Assembly: GCA_017635395.1 (NCBI GenBank)
Contig: JAGBLN010000054.1
Coordinates: 1-62,799, forward strand
Source: Lachnospiraceae bacterium
GTDB lineage: Bacteria > Bacillota > Clostridia > Lachnospirales > Lachnospiraceae
DNA length: 62,799 nucleotides
Reading direction: 5' to 3'
The notes below the pieces were generated by a model. The model was not told the origin of the DNA. It was given only the letters and a program-made list of their open reading frames with translations, and made no database searches. The translations under genes and the position numbers were made by a program. Positions 53,435-62,680 of the stretch are shown one piece after another. Position 1 is the first letter of the stretch; the number at the start of each line of letters is the position of its first letter.

Positions 53435-54253
53435 ATGGTAGTACAGCACAATTTAACAGCAATGAACAGCAACAGAATGTTAGGTCTCACGACCAGCTCT
53501 CAGGCTAAGTCAACCGAGAAGTTATCTTCTGGTTACAGAGTTAACAGAGCAGCAGATGATGCAGCAGGTCTTGCTATAAGTGAGAAGATGCGTCGTCAGG
53601 TTAAGGGCTTAACACAGGCAAGCCGCAATGCACAGGATGGTATTTCCTGCGTACAGACAGCAGAAGGTGCTCTTACTGAAGTTCATGATATGCTTCAGAG
53701 AATGAACGTTCTGGCTAACCAGGCTTCTAACGACACGATGTCAACTGCAGACCGCAAGTATCTGGATCAGGAAGTTCAGGCTCTTGTATCTGAAATTGAT
53801 CGTGTACAGAGCACAACAACCTTCAACGAGAAGAATCTGCTTGATGGAACATTCTCAGGAAAGAATCTTCAGGTAGGTGCAGAGTCTGGCCAGTTTATCA
53901 GCATCAGCATTGCTAACATGAAAGCTTCCAGCATTGGTCTTTCAAGCGTATCTGTATCTGGTGACAGCAACGTAAATGCACAGTCTGCAATCACACAGAT
54001 TAAGAACGCTCTTGCAAGCGTATCTTCTCAGAGAGCAGATCTCGGTGCTGTTCAGAACAGACTTGAGCACACAATCAAGAACCTTGACAACGTTGTTGAG
54101 AACACAACAGCAGCTGAGTCTCAGATCCGTGATACGGATATGGCTTCCGAGATGGTTGCATTCTCGAATGCAAACATTCTTGCACAGGCAGGTACTTCAA
54201 TGCTCGCTCAGGCAAATCAGTCCAACCAGAACGTTCTTTCACTGCTTGGCTGA
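53435..54253 (+). CDS. flagellin
   Basis: 272 residues, the short filament subunit. The N-terminal D0/D1 ([38 protein letters not shown]) and C-terminal D1/D0 ([30 protein letters not shown]) are typical; the central region is only a short loop, so no D2/D3 domains. Ser/Thr-rich stretches near residues 160-190 are likely glycosylation sites. [14 protein letters not shown] resembles the D1 region seen by TLR5. Codon usage is that of a highly expressed gene, unlike its AT-rich neighbours. AAGGAGG upstream. Confidence 0.98.
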   Translation: MVVQHNLTAMNSNRMLGLTTSSQAKSTEKLSSGYRVNRAADDAAGLAISEKMRRQVKGLTQASRNAQDGISCVQTAEGALTEVHDMLQRMNVLANQASNDTMSTADRKYLDQEVQALVSEIDRVQSTTTFNEKNLLDGTFSGKNLQVGAESGQFISISIANMKASSIGLSSVSVSGDSNVNAQSAITQIKNALASVSSQRADLGAVQNRLEHTIKNLDNVVENTTAAESQIRDTDMASEMVAFSNANILAQAGTSMLAQANQSNQNVLSLLG

Positions 54254-54283
54254 TAGCAGCTTCATTAAACAAAGCTACCAAAG

Positions 54284-54312
54284 AAAGGGCTGTCCGAAAG
54301 GACAGCCCTTTT
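54284..54312 (+). terminator. flagellin terminator
   Basis: Perfect 12-base-pair stem (54284-54295 with 54300-54311) with a GAAA loop and a short T tail. Confidence 0.93.
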
Positions 54313-54384
54313 ACCGTTATAACCTATAACAACGTAAGTTTTTTTATTATAAGATTTGGGTTTTTTAGCGAGGAGAGAGCAAAA

Positions 54385-55401
54385 GTGATCAGCGTTATAA
54401 TACCTTGTTTTAATGTTGAAAAATATGTTACTAAGTGTTTGGATTCAGTTTTGTCCCAGACAATAGGAATTTCAGAACTGGAAATTATATTGATTGATGA
54501 TGCTTCAACGGACGGAACGCTTCAGTTGCTGTATCAATATGAAAAAAAGTATCCTAAGAATATAGTATTGATTCCCTTTGAAGAAAATCAGAGACAGGGA
54601 ACTGCAAGAAATGTGGGGATGTTATATGCTACGGGAGATTATATTTCCTTTGTTGATTCAGACGACTGGATAGAGGCGGATATGTACGAAAAGCTTCTTG
54701 CAGCGATGGAACAGGAGGATTATGACTATGTAGCATGCAGAGGCTTTAGGAATTATGAGAACGGATCACAGGCTATAATTGAGAGAAAAGAGCCGGCAGG
54801 GGTGTATGTTAATATACCCTCCGTTGTAGAGGGCGGTGAGTGGTTTGAGGCCGGGATAAATGGTGGTGTTTATTTGAGGCTTTATAAAAAAAGTTTTTTA
54901 ATGGACAATGATTTAAGATTTGCTGAAAGACTTCTTTATGAGGATAATTATTTTGTATCAATTGCTTCTTTGTATACGAGAAAAATCAAGTTAATTGATG
55001 ACTGCCTGTATCATTATCGCGAAAATAACGTATCAACTACGATGGGAAGGAACAATTATTCCCAATTTGACAGATTAACCATAGAAGAAATGAAGCTTGA
55101 GAAATATAAGCTGCTGGGGATATTTGACAGATTTCATGATATGATAGAAAAAGAATTTTTTAGGCTATTTTATTTTAATACACTTTACATAATGGCTGTA
55201 AGATTTGATATACCGCCATACGAGGTTTATCTTCGGATGAGGTCAACAGTATTAAAGTGGTTTCCTGATTATAAAACTGATAGTAGACTTATTTCATGTG
55301 ACAACTCCTTATATGAGGTGTTGCTTGGATTATTAGATATGCAAATGGACGAACACAAGTTTAGGGCAATTATGAGCAAATATGCTTCAATGTCGCGATA
55401 G
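54385..55401 (+). CDS. family 2 glycosyltransferase, RQGxARN family
   Basis: 338 residues. ISVIIPCFNVEKYVTKCLDS, LIDDASTDGT, QRQGTARNVG and FVDSDDW. The C-terminal half carries ERLLYEDNYF and an HYRENN element where paralogues have HYFVN. GTG start with GAGGAGAG upstream. It follows the flagellin terminator and starts a second plus-strand run, LicD next. Confidence 0.86.
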   Translation: MISVIIPCFNVEKYVTKCLDSVLSQTIGISELEIILIDDASTDGTLQLLYQYEKKYPKNIVLIPFEENQRQGTARNVGMLYATGDYISFVDSDDWIEADMYEKLLAAMEQEDYDYVACRGFRNYENGSQAIIERKEPAGVYVNIPSVVEGGEWFEAGINGGVYLRLYKKSFLMDNDLRFAERLLYEDNYFVSIASLYTRKIKLIDDCLYHYRENNVSTTMGRNNYSQFDRLTIEEMKLEKYKLLGIFDRFHDMIEKEFFRLFYFNTLYIMAVRFDIPPYEVYLRMRSTVLKWFPDYKTDSRLISCDNSLYEVLLGLLDMQMDEHKFRAIMSKYASMSR

Positions 55402-55413
55402 GTTATTAAGAGT

Positions 55414-56367
55414 ATGAATTATCCTAAAAAATATTTTCAAAGTGAAATAATAGATGGTTTTGAAGTTTCTGTCATGATGAAACGCTGCTGGGCAGCACAG
55501 ATGGAAGTACTGGAGATATTTGACGACATATGCAGAAGACATTCAATTCGCTATTTTCTTGCAGATGGTACGCTTTTGGGGGCTGTGCGTCATAAAGGCT
55601 TTATTCCCTGGGATGATGATATAGATATTTGGATGTTTGGCGATGATCTTGATGCATTTATAAGGGATGCAGGGGATGAGATTGTTCGTGCAGGACTTTC
55701 GGTTTTGTCTCCATTTACGAATAAAGAATGTACGGCCTTGAATATGGCGTACCGCATTAATAATTCAAAATATACTTATAATCTCCAAGAGGAATTTTTA
55801 AAAAAATACTGGTTATTTCCATTTGTGGCTGGCCTGGATATTTTCACTCTGAATTATATACCTCGTGATACAGCATGTGAAAATAGTTTAATGCAGTTAT
55901 TTAGTACAACTGTTGCAATAGGAACATTATGGAACGACATGTCTATTTCAGAAGCGGACAAGATGGATATGTATATCCAGCTGACTAAAACGCTTGGGGT
56001 GACGCCGGTAGAAAAGGAAAAAATATTCAACCATATATGGCAATTATCTGATCGGATAGGACATATGTATGAAGAATCAGAATCAGATAAGGTAGCGGAA
56101 CTGTCTGCCTATATTAATAATCCTTCCAAGATATATAAGAAAGAATGGTTTTACGAAACGGTGTATTTGGAGTTTGCAGGGAAAAAATTCCCGTGTCCTG
56201 CCTGCTATAAGGAAGTGCTTATTTCTGATTTTGGTGAGGATTATATGCAGCCGCAAATGATAGCCGGCGAGCATGAATATCCATATTATAAAAAACAACA
56301 TAAGGAAATGCTGGATGCTTTTGCTAAGGCGGGCATTAACTGCCCGGAGATTTACAAGGGCGTATAA
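55414..56367 (+). CDS. LicD family phosphotransferase
   Basis: 317 residues. YFLADGTLLGAVRHKGFIPW and DDDIDIWM are the LicD/nucleotidyltransferase-fold signature with the metal-binding DDDID. LicD proteins transfer phosphocholine or similar groups from CDP-linked donors to glycans. Because this genome also encodes what looks like CMP-AEP synthesis (6.8-12.7 kb), an AEP transfer onto the flagellar glycan is one possible role; phosphocholine is another. The ribosome binding site is weak. Confidence 0.87.
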   Translation: MNYPKKYFQSEIIDGFEVSVMMKRCWAAQMEVLEIFDDICRRHSIRYFLADGTLLGAVRHKGFIPWDDDIDIWMFGDDLDAFIRDAGDEIVRAGLSVLSPFTNKECTALNMAYRINNSKYTYNLQEEFLKKYWLFPFVAGLDIFTLNYIPRDTACENSLMQLFSTTVAIGTLWNDMSISEADKMDMYIQLTKTLGVTPVEKEKIFNHIWQLSDRIGHMYEESESDKVAELSAYINNPSKIYKKEWFYETVYLEFAGKKFPCPACYKEVLISDFGEDYMQPQMIAGEHEYPYYKKQHKEMLDAFAKAGINCPEIYKGV

Positions 56368-56390
56368 GAGAATTACAGGATTTGGACAAT

Positions 56391-57446
56391 ATGAAAAAAA
56401 TATCAATAATAATACCATGTTATAACGTTTCAGATCTGGTATATGATTCATGGAATTCTATTAAGAATCAGACCATGGATTTGTCAGATATAGAGTGTAT
56501 TTTTATAGATGATGCGTCAACGGATGATGGATTAACATGGAAAATGCTGAATAAAATAGAGGAGGAAGCCCCGGAAAGCGTAAAAATTATTCATAGTGAT
56601 GAGAATATGCGACAGGGGGGAGCACGTAATATTGGCTTACAATATGCCGAGGGAGAATATCTGATGTTTCTTGATGCTGATGATATGTATCGTTCGGATG
56701 CGTGTATGTCGTTGTATCAAAAGGCGAAAGCGGGAGATTATGATATCATACAGTCCAAACATAATATGGTTGGAGAATTGGGAGAAAAAAAGAGCAATAA
56801 TGGGAAATCGGCAGGCGATATACAGGAAAAGGCATATGAACTGTCAGATGATAATATACGAATGATGTTTCTTATTAATGCTATAGGAGATTTTGGCTGC
56901 ACGAACAAGTTTTATAAAATGAAATTGGTAAAGGAAGCAGCAGTTCATTTTGCGGAGCATGTGATATATGAAGAACCCTTGTTTGTATATCCGCTGTTCG
57001 CATATGCTGATAATGTGCTTATTACGGAGGAAGCATATTATCAGTATAATCTGCACGAGGGCTCAACAATGACGTCAGAATTGGGCACGCATCTTATGGA
57101 ACATCCTTATGTGCAGTTATTGCTTATAGAGGATATGATTACAAGGGAGGATGTATATAAGAAATATTATTATGCAATCATGCTCCATTTTATTCATTCA
57201 TATTATACAGAAACATTGCTGTTTGCGAGAGTGAACAGAGGCGCTAATCTCGAATTAAGCTATTTCCACGAAATGCAAAATATATGTCTTAAGCTGTTTC
57301 CAGACTATAAAAGCAATCCTATTCTTAAATCTGTTTCACCATATGTACAGCGTGCGGCGGAAAGTATAGAAGAGAAAATTGAAACACAGGAGGATTTTCT
57401 GCAGCTTTTAGATGATGTGGCAAGAGCTGCGGGTGTTGTTGCCTGA
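56391..57446 (+). CDS. family 2 glycosyltransferase, RQGxARN family
   Basis: 351 residues. ISIIIPCYNVSDLVYDSWNS, FIDDASTDDGLTW, MRQGGARNIG and FLDADDMY. GSTMTSELGTHLMEHPYVQL marks it as the close paralogue of the 50.2-kb gene. I start at the ATG at 56391, with ACAGGA upstream; a TTG at 56382 overlaps that site. Between licD and the DUF3880 gene. Confidence 0.86.
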   Translation: MKKISIIIPCYNVSDLVYDSWNSIKNQTMDLSDIECIFIDDASTDDGLTWKMLNKIEEEAPESVKIIHSDENMRQGGARNIGLQYAEGEYLMFLDADDMYRSDACMSLYQKAKAGDYDIIQSKHNMVGELGEKKSNNGKSAGDIQEKAYELSDDNIRMMFLINAIGDFGCTNKFYKMKLVKEAAVHFAEHVIYEEPLFVYPLFAYADNVLITEEAYYQYNLHEGSTMTSELGTHLMEHPYVQLLLIEDMITREDVYKKYYYAIMLHFIHSYYTETLLFARVNRGANLELSYFHEMQNICLKLFPDYKSNPILKSVSPYVQRAAESIEEKIETQEDFLQLLDDVARAAGVVA

Positions 57447-57485
57447 TTGTAAAATCATGTACTAAAAGCTGATGGAGTACAAATT

Positions 57486-58655
57486 ATGAAAATTCTTCTT
57501 TATACATGGTTCGGTTCGTATACGGATGATGATACGGAAAAGAATCTTATAAAAATGGGGCATGTCTGTAAAAGGATAAGGAATGAGAGCCTTCAGTTTT
57601 CGGACAGATACGAAAATGATGATTTTTATGAATCATTTGCGGGGTTTTTAGACCGGGAAAAATATGATTGCGTTTTTACAACAAATTTTCATCCATTGAT
57701 AGCTAAAGTGTGCTATGAAAAAGAAATTCCGTATATTGCGTGGTCATATGACAGCCCGCCTAATATTCCTGACACAAGGTATATGGATTTCCCAACTAAT
57801 CGCATTTTTTTCTTTTCACGAGACGATGTGGAAGATTTCAGATCTCAGGGGATAGACACTGTATATTATATGCCGCTTGCAGTAGATACTGGTAAGTGGG
57901 ATGCGGTAAAGGTAACTGAAAAAGTCGGCCAGATATACAAGGCGGACATTTCTTTGGTGGGAAGTTTGTATAGTTCTACTTTGCCTGGGCTTATGAATAT
58001 GATGTCAGAAGAACAGCGTATTTTTTTTGAGAGACTTTCGGAGATACAGTTAAAAAGCTATGATAAGTATTTATTAAAAGATTTTATAACAGATGGGGTG
58101 GCCGGAGAAGTATGCCAGAGTATTGCAGAAAAATATCCTGACAGTGTAAGACCTACATCAAAGCAGCTTATATATGCTACAGCTTCATATGTTACGCATC
58201 TTGACAGAATGTTATTGTTGAGAGTCCTGTCGCGAAAATATGGTACACATCTTTATACTCAGAAAATATCCACAAGTGAGAAAGAGATGCTTAAAGATGT
58301 AATAATCCATGGACCGGTAACGTATGATAAAGAAATGCCACTCGTTTTTAAAAATACCAAAATTAACCTGTGTCCCACTTTCAGGGGTAATGTTTCGGGA
58401 ATACCACTTCGGATACTGGATGTGATGGGCTGCGGGGCTTTTGTGCTTACTCCATACAGAGAGGAAATAGAAGAGTATTTTACAAATGGAAGAGAAATAG
58501 TTACTTATCACAGCCCGGAAGAGGCACTTGATAAGGCTGATTTTTATATTAAGAATGATAAAGAACGCAGGAGTGTAGCAATGGCTGGGTATGAAAGGGT
58601 GAAAAAAGGCTTTTCATACTGTGAACAACTTGCAAAGATGTTAAGGACTATATGA
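57486..58655 (+). CDS. DUF3880/CgeB-type glycosyltransferase (copy 2)
   Basis: 389 residues. MKILLYTWFGSYTDDDTEKN and AWSYDSPPNIPDTRY in the N-terminal half; NLCPTFRGNVSGIPLRILDV and MGCGAFVLTPY in the C-terminal GT-B half. Paralogous to the 46.6-kb minus-strand gene. It overlaps the following GT4 gene by four bases (ATGA), so the two are translationally coupled. Confidence 0.84.
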   Translation: MKILLYTWFGSYTDDDTEKNLIKMGHVCKRIRNESLQFSDRYENDDFYESFAGFLDREKYDCVFTTNFHPLIAKVCYEKEIPYIAWSYDSPPNIPDTRYMDFPTNRIFFFSRDDVEDFRSQGIDTVYYMPLAVDTGKWDAVKVTEKVGQIYKADISLVGSLYSSTLPGLMNMMSEEQRIFFERLSEIQLKSYDKYLLKDFITDGVAGEVCQSIAEKYPDSVRPTSKQLIYATASYVTHLDRMLLLRVLSRKYGTHLYTQKISTSEKEMLKDVIIHGPVTYDKEMPLVFKNTKINLCPTFRGNVSGIPLRILDVMGCGAFVLTPYREEIEEYFTNGREIVTYHSPEEALDKADFYIKNDKERRSVAMAGYERVKKGFSYCEQLAKMLRTI

Positions 58656-59728
58656 ATTTAAAGAAAATTTTGTACATCACACATCAGCTTACAAGGACCG
58701 GTGCACCGAATGTGCTGCTGGATATGATACTCTGCAGCAAATCGGAGGGGAATGCAGTTGCTGTCATTTCGCTGTCAGATGGACCAGCTAAAACCGAATG
58801 GGAGTCTGCAGGAATAGATGTCATAATCATGCCGGGACTGGCACTTATGGGGGAACAGATGGTGCCGATTATGCGCGGATTTGATGTGATAGTGGTCAAT
58901 ACGCTTGTATGTTGTGACGTCATTCCTTTGTGTGTGGAATCGGGTGTTTATACCATCTGGTGGATTCATGAGCACGAGAATTATTTTGCATATTACAAGG
59001 GGAGGCTGCCACAGTGGGATCAGATAAAGAGAAATGTCAGAGTGTATGGTGTGAGTCCTGTTACCAACAGACTTATAACAGGGATGGCGGGATACAATGC
59101 TGCGGGGCTTTTACCGTTTTGCGTGCCGGATAGAATTGATGATTTTCAGGCAAAAAAGCATGTCGAAGTGAGGGATAAAGTAAGTTTTGTGTGTGTCGGT
59201 CTTTTCGCTTATGTAAAGGGACAGGATATACTGTGCAAGGCAATATCAGGCTTGCTATCAGAAATAAAAGAAAGAATAGAAATCAGTTTTTTTGGTGATC
59301 TTACCGAAGTAGATGAAGCGGTTTATCTGCCGGCAATGGAGCTTACAAAAAAATCAGACAATGTGCATGTTATGCCGAGTGTTCCGCATGATAAGATGCT
59401 TGAAATAATAGCCGACTCAGATTATATTGTTATACCTTCGCGAAAGGAACCGATGCCTACTGTGGCGGTAGAGGCAATGATGCTTAATACCCCATGCATA
59501 TTATCAGATATTTGCGGCGTGACAGATTTTCTTGAAAATGGAATAAATGCTTTATTTTTCTCTTCCGGTAGCGTAGAAAATTTACAGAGTAGGATAGTGG
59601 AAGCTGTTGATATTGCAGGTACTGAAAAATATGAGCGTTTAGCACAAAACGCGAGACTGGTATATGAAAGTGAATTTGGAAGAGAGTCTTTTGCTAAGCG
59701 ACTTATAGAAATCCTGTCAGCTTCTTAA
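58652..59728 (+). CDS. family 4 (GT-B) glycosyltransferase
   Basis: 358 residues. The N-terminal half has TRTGAPNVLLDMIL; the C-terminal half has FVCVGLFAYVKGQDIL and IPSRKEPMPTVAVEAMMLNTP, the E-x7-E nucleotide-sugar site of GT4. Last plus-strand gene of the island; its 3' end overlaps a truncated gene on the other strand by 26 bases. Confidence 0.88.
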   Translation: MNLKKILYITHQLTRTGAPNVLLDMILCSKSEGNAVAVISLSDGPAKTEWESAGIDVIIMPGLALMGEQMVPIMRGFDVIVVNTLVCCDVIPLCVESGVYTIWWIHEHENYFAYYKGRLPQWDQIKRNVRVYGVSPVTNRLITGMAGYNAAGLLPFCVPDRIDDFQAKKHVEVRDKVSFVCVGLFAYVKGQDILCKAISGLLSEIKERIEISFFGDLTEVDEAVYLPAMELTKKSDNVHVMPSVPHDKMLEIIADSDYIVIPSRKEPMPTVAVEAMMLNTPCILSDICGVTDFLENGINALFFSSGSVENLQSRIVEAVDIAGTEKYERLAQNARLVYESEFGRESFAKRLIEILSAS

Positions 59729-60115
59729 CGAATACTTCCCAAGAGAGGTATTGCTCAACTTTTTGACGCCCCTTTACTATTCCTGAATAGAGTGTCTCGG
59801 GATCGGATAACAGATCATGTGTCAATTCAGGTATTAATTCCGGATGAGATATATCGTAGAAATATAATCCTTCATTTGACGAAAAAATATCTTTGAGATA
59901 TAAGGTGGGATCACTTAATACAGCGGCACCGTTTGCAAGCGATGTGGGGATTCTGTCATGTGAGCCGTCTCGAAAAAGTGGCATAATATTTAATGTAAGC
60001 TTGCTTTTTCTGCATAGCTCTGAGGTACGATTGTATGGGACATCACCAAGGGCAGTAGTGTTGTGTGCACTGTAAACGTCAAACCATGCGCCTACCATTA
60101 TAACAAAAAATCTGT
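59703..60115 (-). pseudogene. 5'-truncated glycosyltransferase remnant
   Basis: Only the C-terminal ~135 residues remain: FVIMVGAWFDVY, NIMPLFRDGSHDRIPTSLAN and a terminal helix resembling the C-terminal half of DUF3880/CgeB-type glycosyltransferases. The frame is still open at the IS66 side (near 60115) with no plausible promoter or ribosome binding site at the first ATG (60098), so the upstream coding part was removed or separated by the insertion. It converges on and overlaps the GT4 gene. Confidence 0.8.
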
Positions 60116-60160
60116 CATACTCTAAAAAATTGAAAAAACTAACGAGTTTTTTAGAGTATG
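60116..60160 (+). repeat. inverted repeat at the left end of the IS66 element
   Basis: CATACTCTAAAAAA (60116-60129) and TTTTTTAGAGTATG (60147-60160), a perfect 14-base inverted repeat with a 17-base loop, just before the tnpA ribosome binding site (60161-60167). It may block read-through from the host gene or control tnpA. Confidence 0.7.
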
Positions 60161-60176
60161 AAAGGAGACAGTTATA

Positions 60177-60539
60177 ATGGATCAGATTACTACCGATGTG
60201 CGTATGGCTGAATGGACTTCAGTTATACAGCAGTGCCAAAATCGTCCGGACGGACAGACAGCAAAACAATGGCTCGAGGAGAACGGTGTCTCTTCAAAAA
60301 AGTATTACTATTGGCTCCGTAAAGTACGTAAGCAGTTTTATAATGACACAGTCGAAAGCCTTCCGGACAGACGCAGTGTTGCAACCACCGGGCTGGCTTA
60401 TGTAGAGCTTCCGGCTGATGAACACGTATCAAATGCCGCAACAATTACACTCCGTACCCGCAAGGCAACGCTCGAAATCGCAGGAGCATCAGACGAACTG
60501 GCCGTCAGGCTGGTAGAGGCGGTGAGCCATGCTATATGA
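60177..60539 (+). CDS. tnpA: IS66 accessory protein TnpA
   Basis: 120 residues. The N-terminal helix-turn-helix region (WTSVIQQCQNRPDGQTAKQW, GVSSKKYYYWLRKV) is typical of IS66 OrfA/TnpA. The C-terminal half is the usual short beta-rich region (ITLRTRKATLEIAGASDE). AAAGGAG upstream. It overlaps tnpB by 11 bases. Confidence 0.92.
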   Translation: MDQITTDVRMAEWTSVIQQCQNRPDGQTAKQWLEENGVSSKKYYYWLRKVRKQFYNDTVESLPDRRSVATTGLAYVELPADEHVSNAATITLRTRKATLEIAGASDELAVRLVEAVSHAI

Positions 60540-60885
60540 GGCTCACGGTATCAAAAAGTTTGTCGTTGTATGTGGCTACACGGATCTGAGAAAAGGTATA
60601 GAAGGACTTGCGCAGATCATTGAAGGGACATACAATGTTTCGCCGTTTGAGGAGGACACTCTGTACCTGTTCTGTGGCAGGCGTGGCGACAGGATAAAGG
60701 CCTTGCTGTGGGAAGGAACCGGTTTCCTGCTCCTTTACAAACGTTTTGAAAACGGGACACTTTCATGGCCACGTACCCCGCAGGAAGCTGTTGCGATAAG
60801 CAAGCATGAATACAGGCTGTTGTTGCAGGGACTGAATCCGGTAAAGCCGAAGGTAAGGATATCCAGCGCCACTACAGCCTTTTGA
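60529..60885 (+). CDS. tnpB: IS66 accessory protein TnpB
   Basis: 118 residues of the IS66 Orf2 family: GYTDLRKGIEGLAQII, TLYLFCGRRGDRIKALLWEG and FENGTLSWPR. Required with TnpA and TnpC for transposition; function unknown. Coupled to tnpA by overlap. A 253-base gap with no convincing gene follows. Confidence 0.95.
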   Translation: MLYEAHGIKKFVVVCGYTDLRKGIEGLAQIIEGTYNVSPFEEDTLYLFCGRRGDRIKALLWEGTGFLLLYKRFENGTLSWPRTPQEAVAISKHEYRLLLQGLNPVKPKVRISSATTAF

Positions 60886-61138
60886 TTTTGTGCAAAACAG
60901 AGAAATTTTCTAATGGCGGTAATCCGGAAGCAGCATGGATGGTCACTGCCCCAAATGAAGCTCCTGTATGTCCTGCATCGCAGGCCAACGCAATACAGAG
61001 GCTTAATGCACTTTGAAAACATCCAATGTCCGGATGCCATGAGAACGCCTTGTGAAGTCCCTGAGCGGCAGGTAATAATGACGAATGCATTTTTTCGGCA
61101 AGGTGGCATTATCTTTCCATATCCGCTACAATAAAATC

Positions 61139-62680
61139 ATGGCAGACATAGGAAAGAAAAAATATACAGCTGAGGAACTGAGTACCATGGATCCTGCTGT
61201 AATGGCAGGAATAATCCTTTCGCTACAGGATCAGATCGAGGCCCTGAATACCAATTTTGAGAATCTCATCGAGCAGATCCGCATAGCCAACCAGAACCGT
61301 TTTGGTCGCCGTACAGAGAAGCTGGATGTGATTGACGGCCAGCTGTCACTGTTCGATGAAGCAGAAAACCTGGCAGACAGGGATGCGGCGGAGGCATGTG
61401 TGGAAGAGGTAGTACAGGCCTATAAACGCAAGAAGAAAAAAGGCAAGCGTGAAGAGGATCTGTCCGGGTTTCCAGAGGAGCCGCATGAACACAAGGTATC
61501 GGAAGAAGACCTTGACGCTTTCTTCGGTAAAGGCAACTGGAAAGCGATGCCTTCCGATGAGTACAAGCGTTTACGTTATGAACCTGCATCCTGGACCGTC
61601 GAGAAACACACAGTTGAAGTATATGTCGGAACGGACGGCATACATCAGGATGAGTTCATGAGGGGCGATCGGCCTAAGGACCTGATACGCAACAGTATTG
61701 TAACGCCGTCTCTTGGCGCAGCTATACTGAACGGGAAATATGTCAATGCAATACCACTGTACCGTATAGAGCAGGAGTTTGACCGTAATGGTCTTACCCT
61801 AAGCAGACAGACGATGGCAAACTGGGTCATAGGATTTGATAATTACTTCGAACCACTATGGCAGAGAATGAAATACCACCTGAAGCTGCTTCATGTCACA
61901 CAAGCCGATGAAACACCGGTGCTGGTTCTGAACAACGGTGAGCCTGAACGGAGCAAATGTTACATGTGGGTGTACCGATCTGGTGAGTATTATACTGAAA
62001 GACAGGTGATCCTTTATGAATATCAGCCATCAAGGGACCATAGGTATCCAAGCGAATTCCTGAAGGATTATAAAGGGATCCTGGTCACGGACGGTCTGCA
62101 GCAGTATCATCTGGTTGAAAAGGAAATCGCAGGTCTTATAAACGCTAACTGCTGGGCTCATGCACGGCGGGACTTTGCTGATGCCTGCAAAGCCATAGGC
62201 AAAAAGAACCAGTCGGCGCTTAGGCTTTCAGTGGCACATAAGGCACTGGAATTAATCGCAGCCATCTACCATGAAGATGAAAAACTCAAAGCAAAAACCG
62301 CCGAAGAAAGGTTAGCACAGCGTCGGATAAAGGTAGCGCCCCACGTTGAATCGTTCTTTGCGTGGGCAAAAGAAAGGCTGAACGACGGATCCAGCCTTCC
62401 TAAAGGAAAAACTGTCGAAGGTCTGAACTATTGCATCAATCAGGAAAAATACCTGAGGGTCTTTCTTACTGATGGAAATGTTCCTATAGACAATTCTGCC
62501 AGCGAACGTGCGATTCGGCCATTCTGCATCGGCAAGAAGAACTGGATCCTTATCAATTCGGAAAAAGGTGCAAGGGCAAGTGCACGGGCTTACAGTATCG
62601 CTGAAACGGCAAAGGCCAATAACCTGAAGCCTTATAAATATTTTGAGTATCTTCTTACTGAATACTCCGGGACTATTTGA
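61139..62680 (+). CDS. tnpC: IS66 transposase TnpC, C-terminus replaced
   Basis: 513 residues. An N-terminal coiled coil (DQIEALNTNFENLIEQI), no visible zinc-finger cysteines, then the DDE transposase core: D in QADETPVLV, D in VTDGLQQYHL, E in NSASERAIRPF. The family's final ~40 residues are absent: the frame ends with LLTEYSGTI inside the first of the 22-23-bp repeats, so the element is probably inactive. ATG at 61139. Confidence 0.9.
   Translation: MADIGKKKYTAEELSTMDPAVMAGIILSLQDQIEALNTNFENLIEQIRIANQNRFGRRTEKLDVIDGQLSLFDEAENLADRDAAEACVEEVVQAYKRKKKKGKREEDLSGFPEEPHEHKVSEEDLDAFFGKGNWKAMPSDEYKRLRYEPASWTVEKHTVEVYVGTDGIHQDEFMRGDRPKDLIRNSIVTPSLGAAILNGKYVNAIPLYRIEQEFDRNGLTLSRQTMANWVIGFDNYFEPLWQRMKYHLKLLHVTQADETPVLVLNNGEPERSKCYMWVYRSGEYYTERQVILYEYQPSRDHRYPSEFLKDYKGILVTDGLQQYHLVEKEIAGLINANCWAHARRDFADACKAIGKKNQSALRLSVAHKALELIAAIYHEDEKLKAKTAEERLAQRRIKVAPHVESFFAWAKERLNDGSSLPKGKTVEGLNYCINQEKYLRVFLTDGNVPIDNSASERAIRPFCIGKKNWILINSEKGARASARAYSIAETAKANNLKPYKYFEYLLTEYSGTI

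Larger units (their letters stand above)
60116..62680 (+). mobile_element. IS66-family element, right end truncated
   Basis: tnpA, tnpB and tnpC in the IS66 order. The left limit is approximate: the interrupted gene is readable up to about 60115. The right end is not intact: tnpC lacks the usual C-terminal ~40 residues and runs into a 22-23-bp repeat array, so the right inverted repeat and target duplication cannot be seen. Confidence 0.85.

Noticed and set aside
60913-61134. 73-residue ORF between tnpB and tnpC
   Set aside because: Weak start context and no family resemblance; the gap probably is non-coding or decayed IS sequence.
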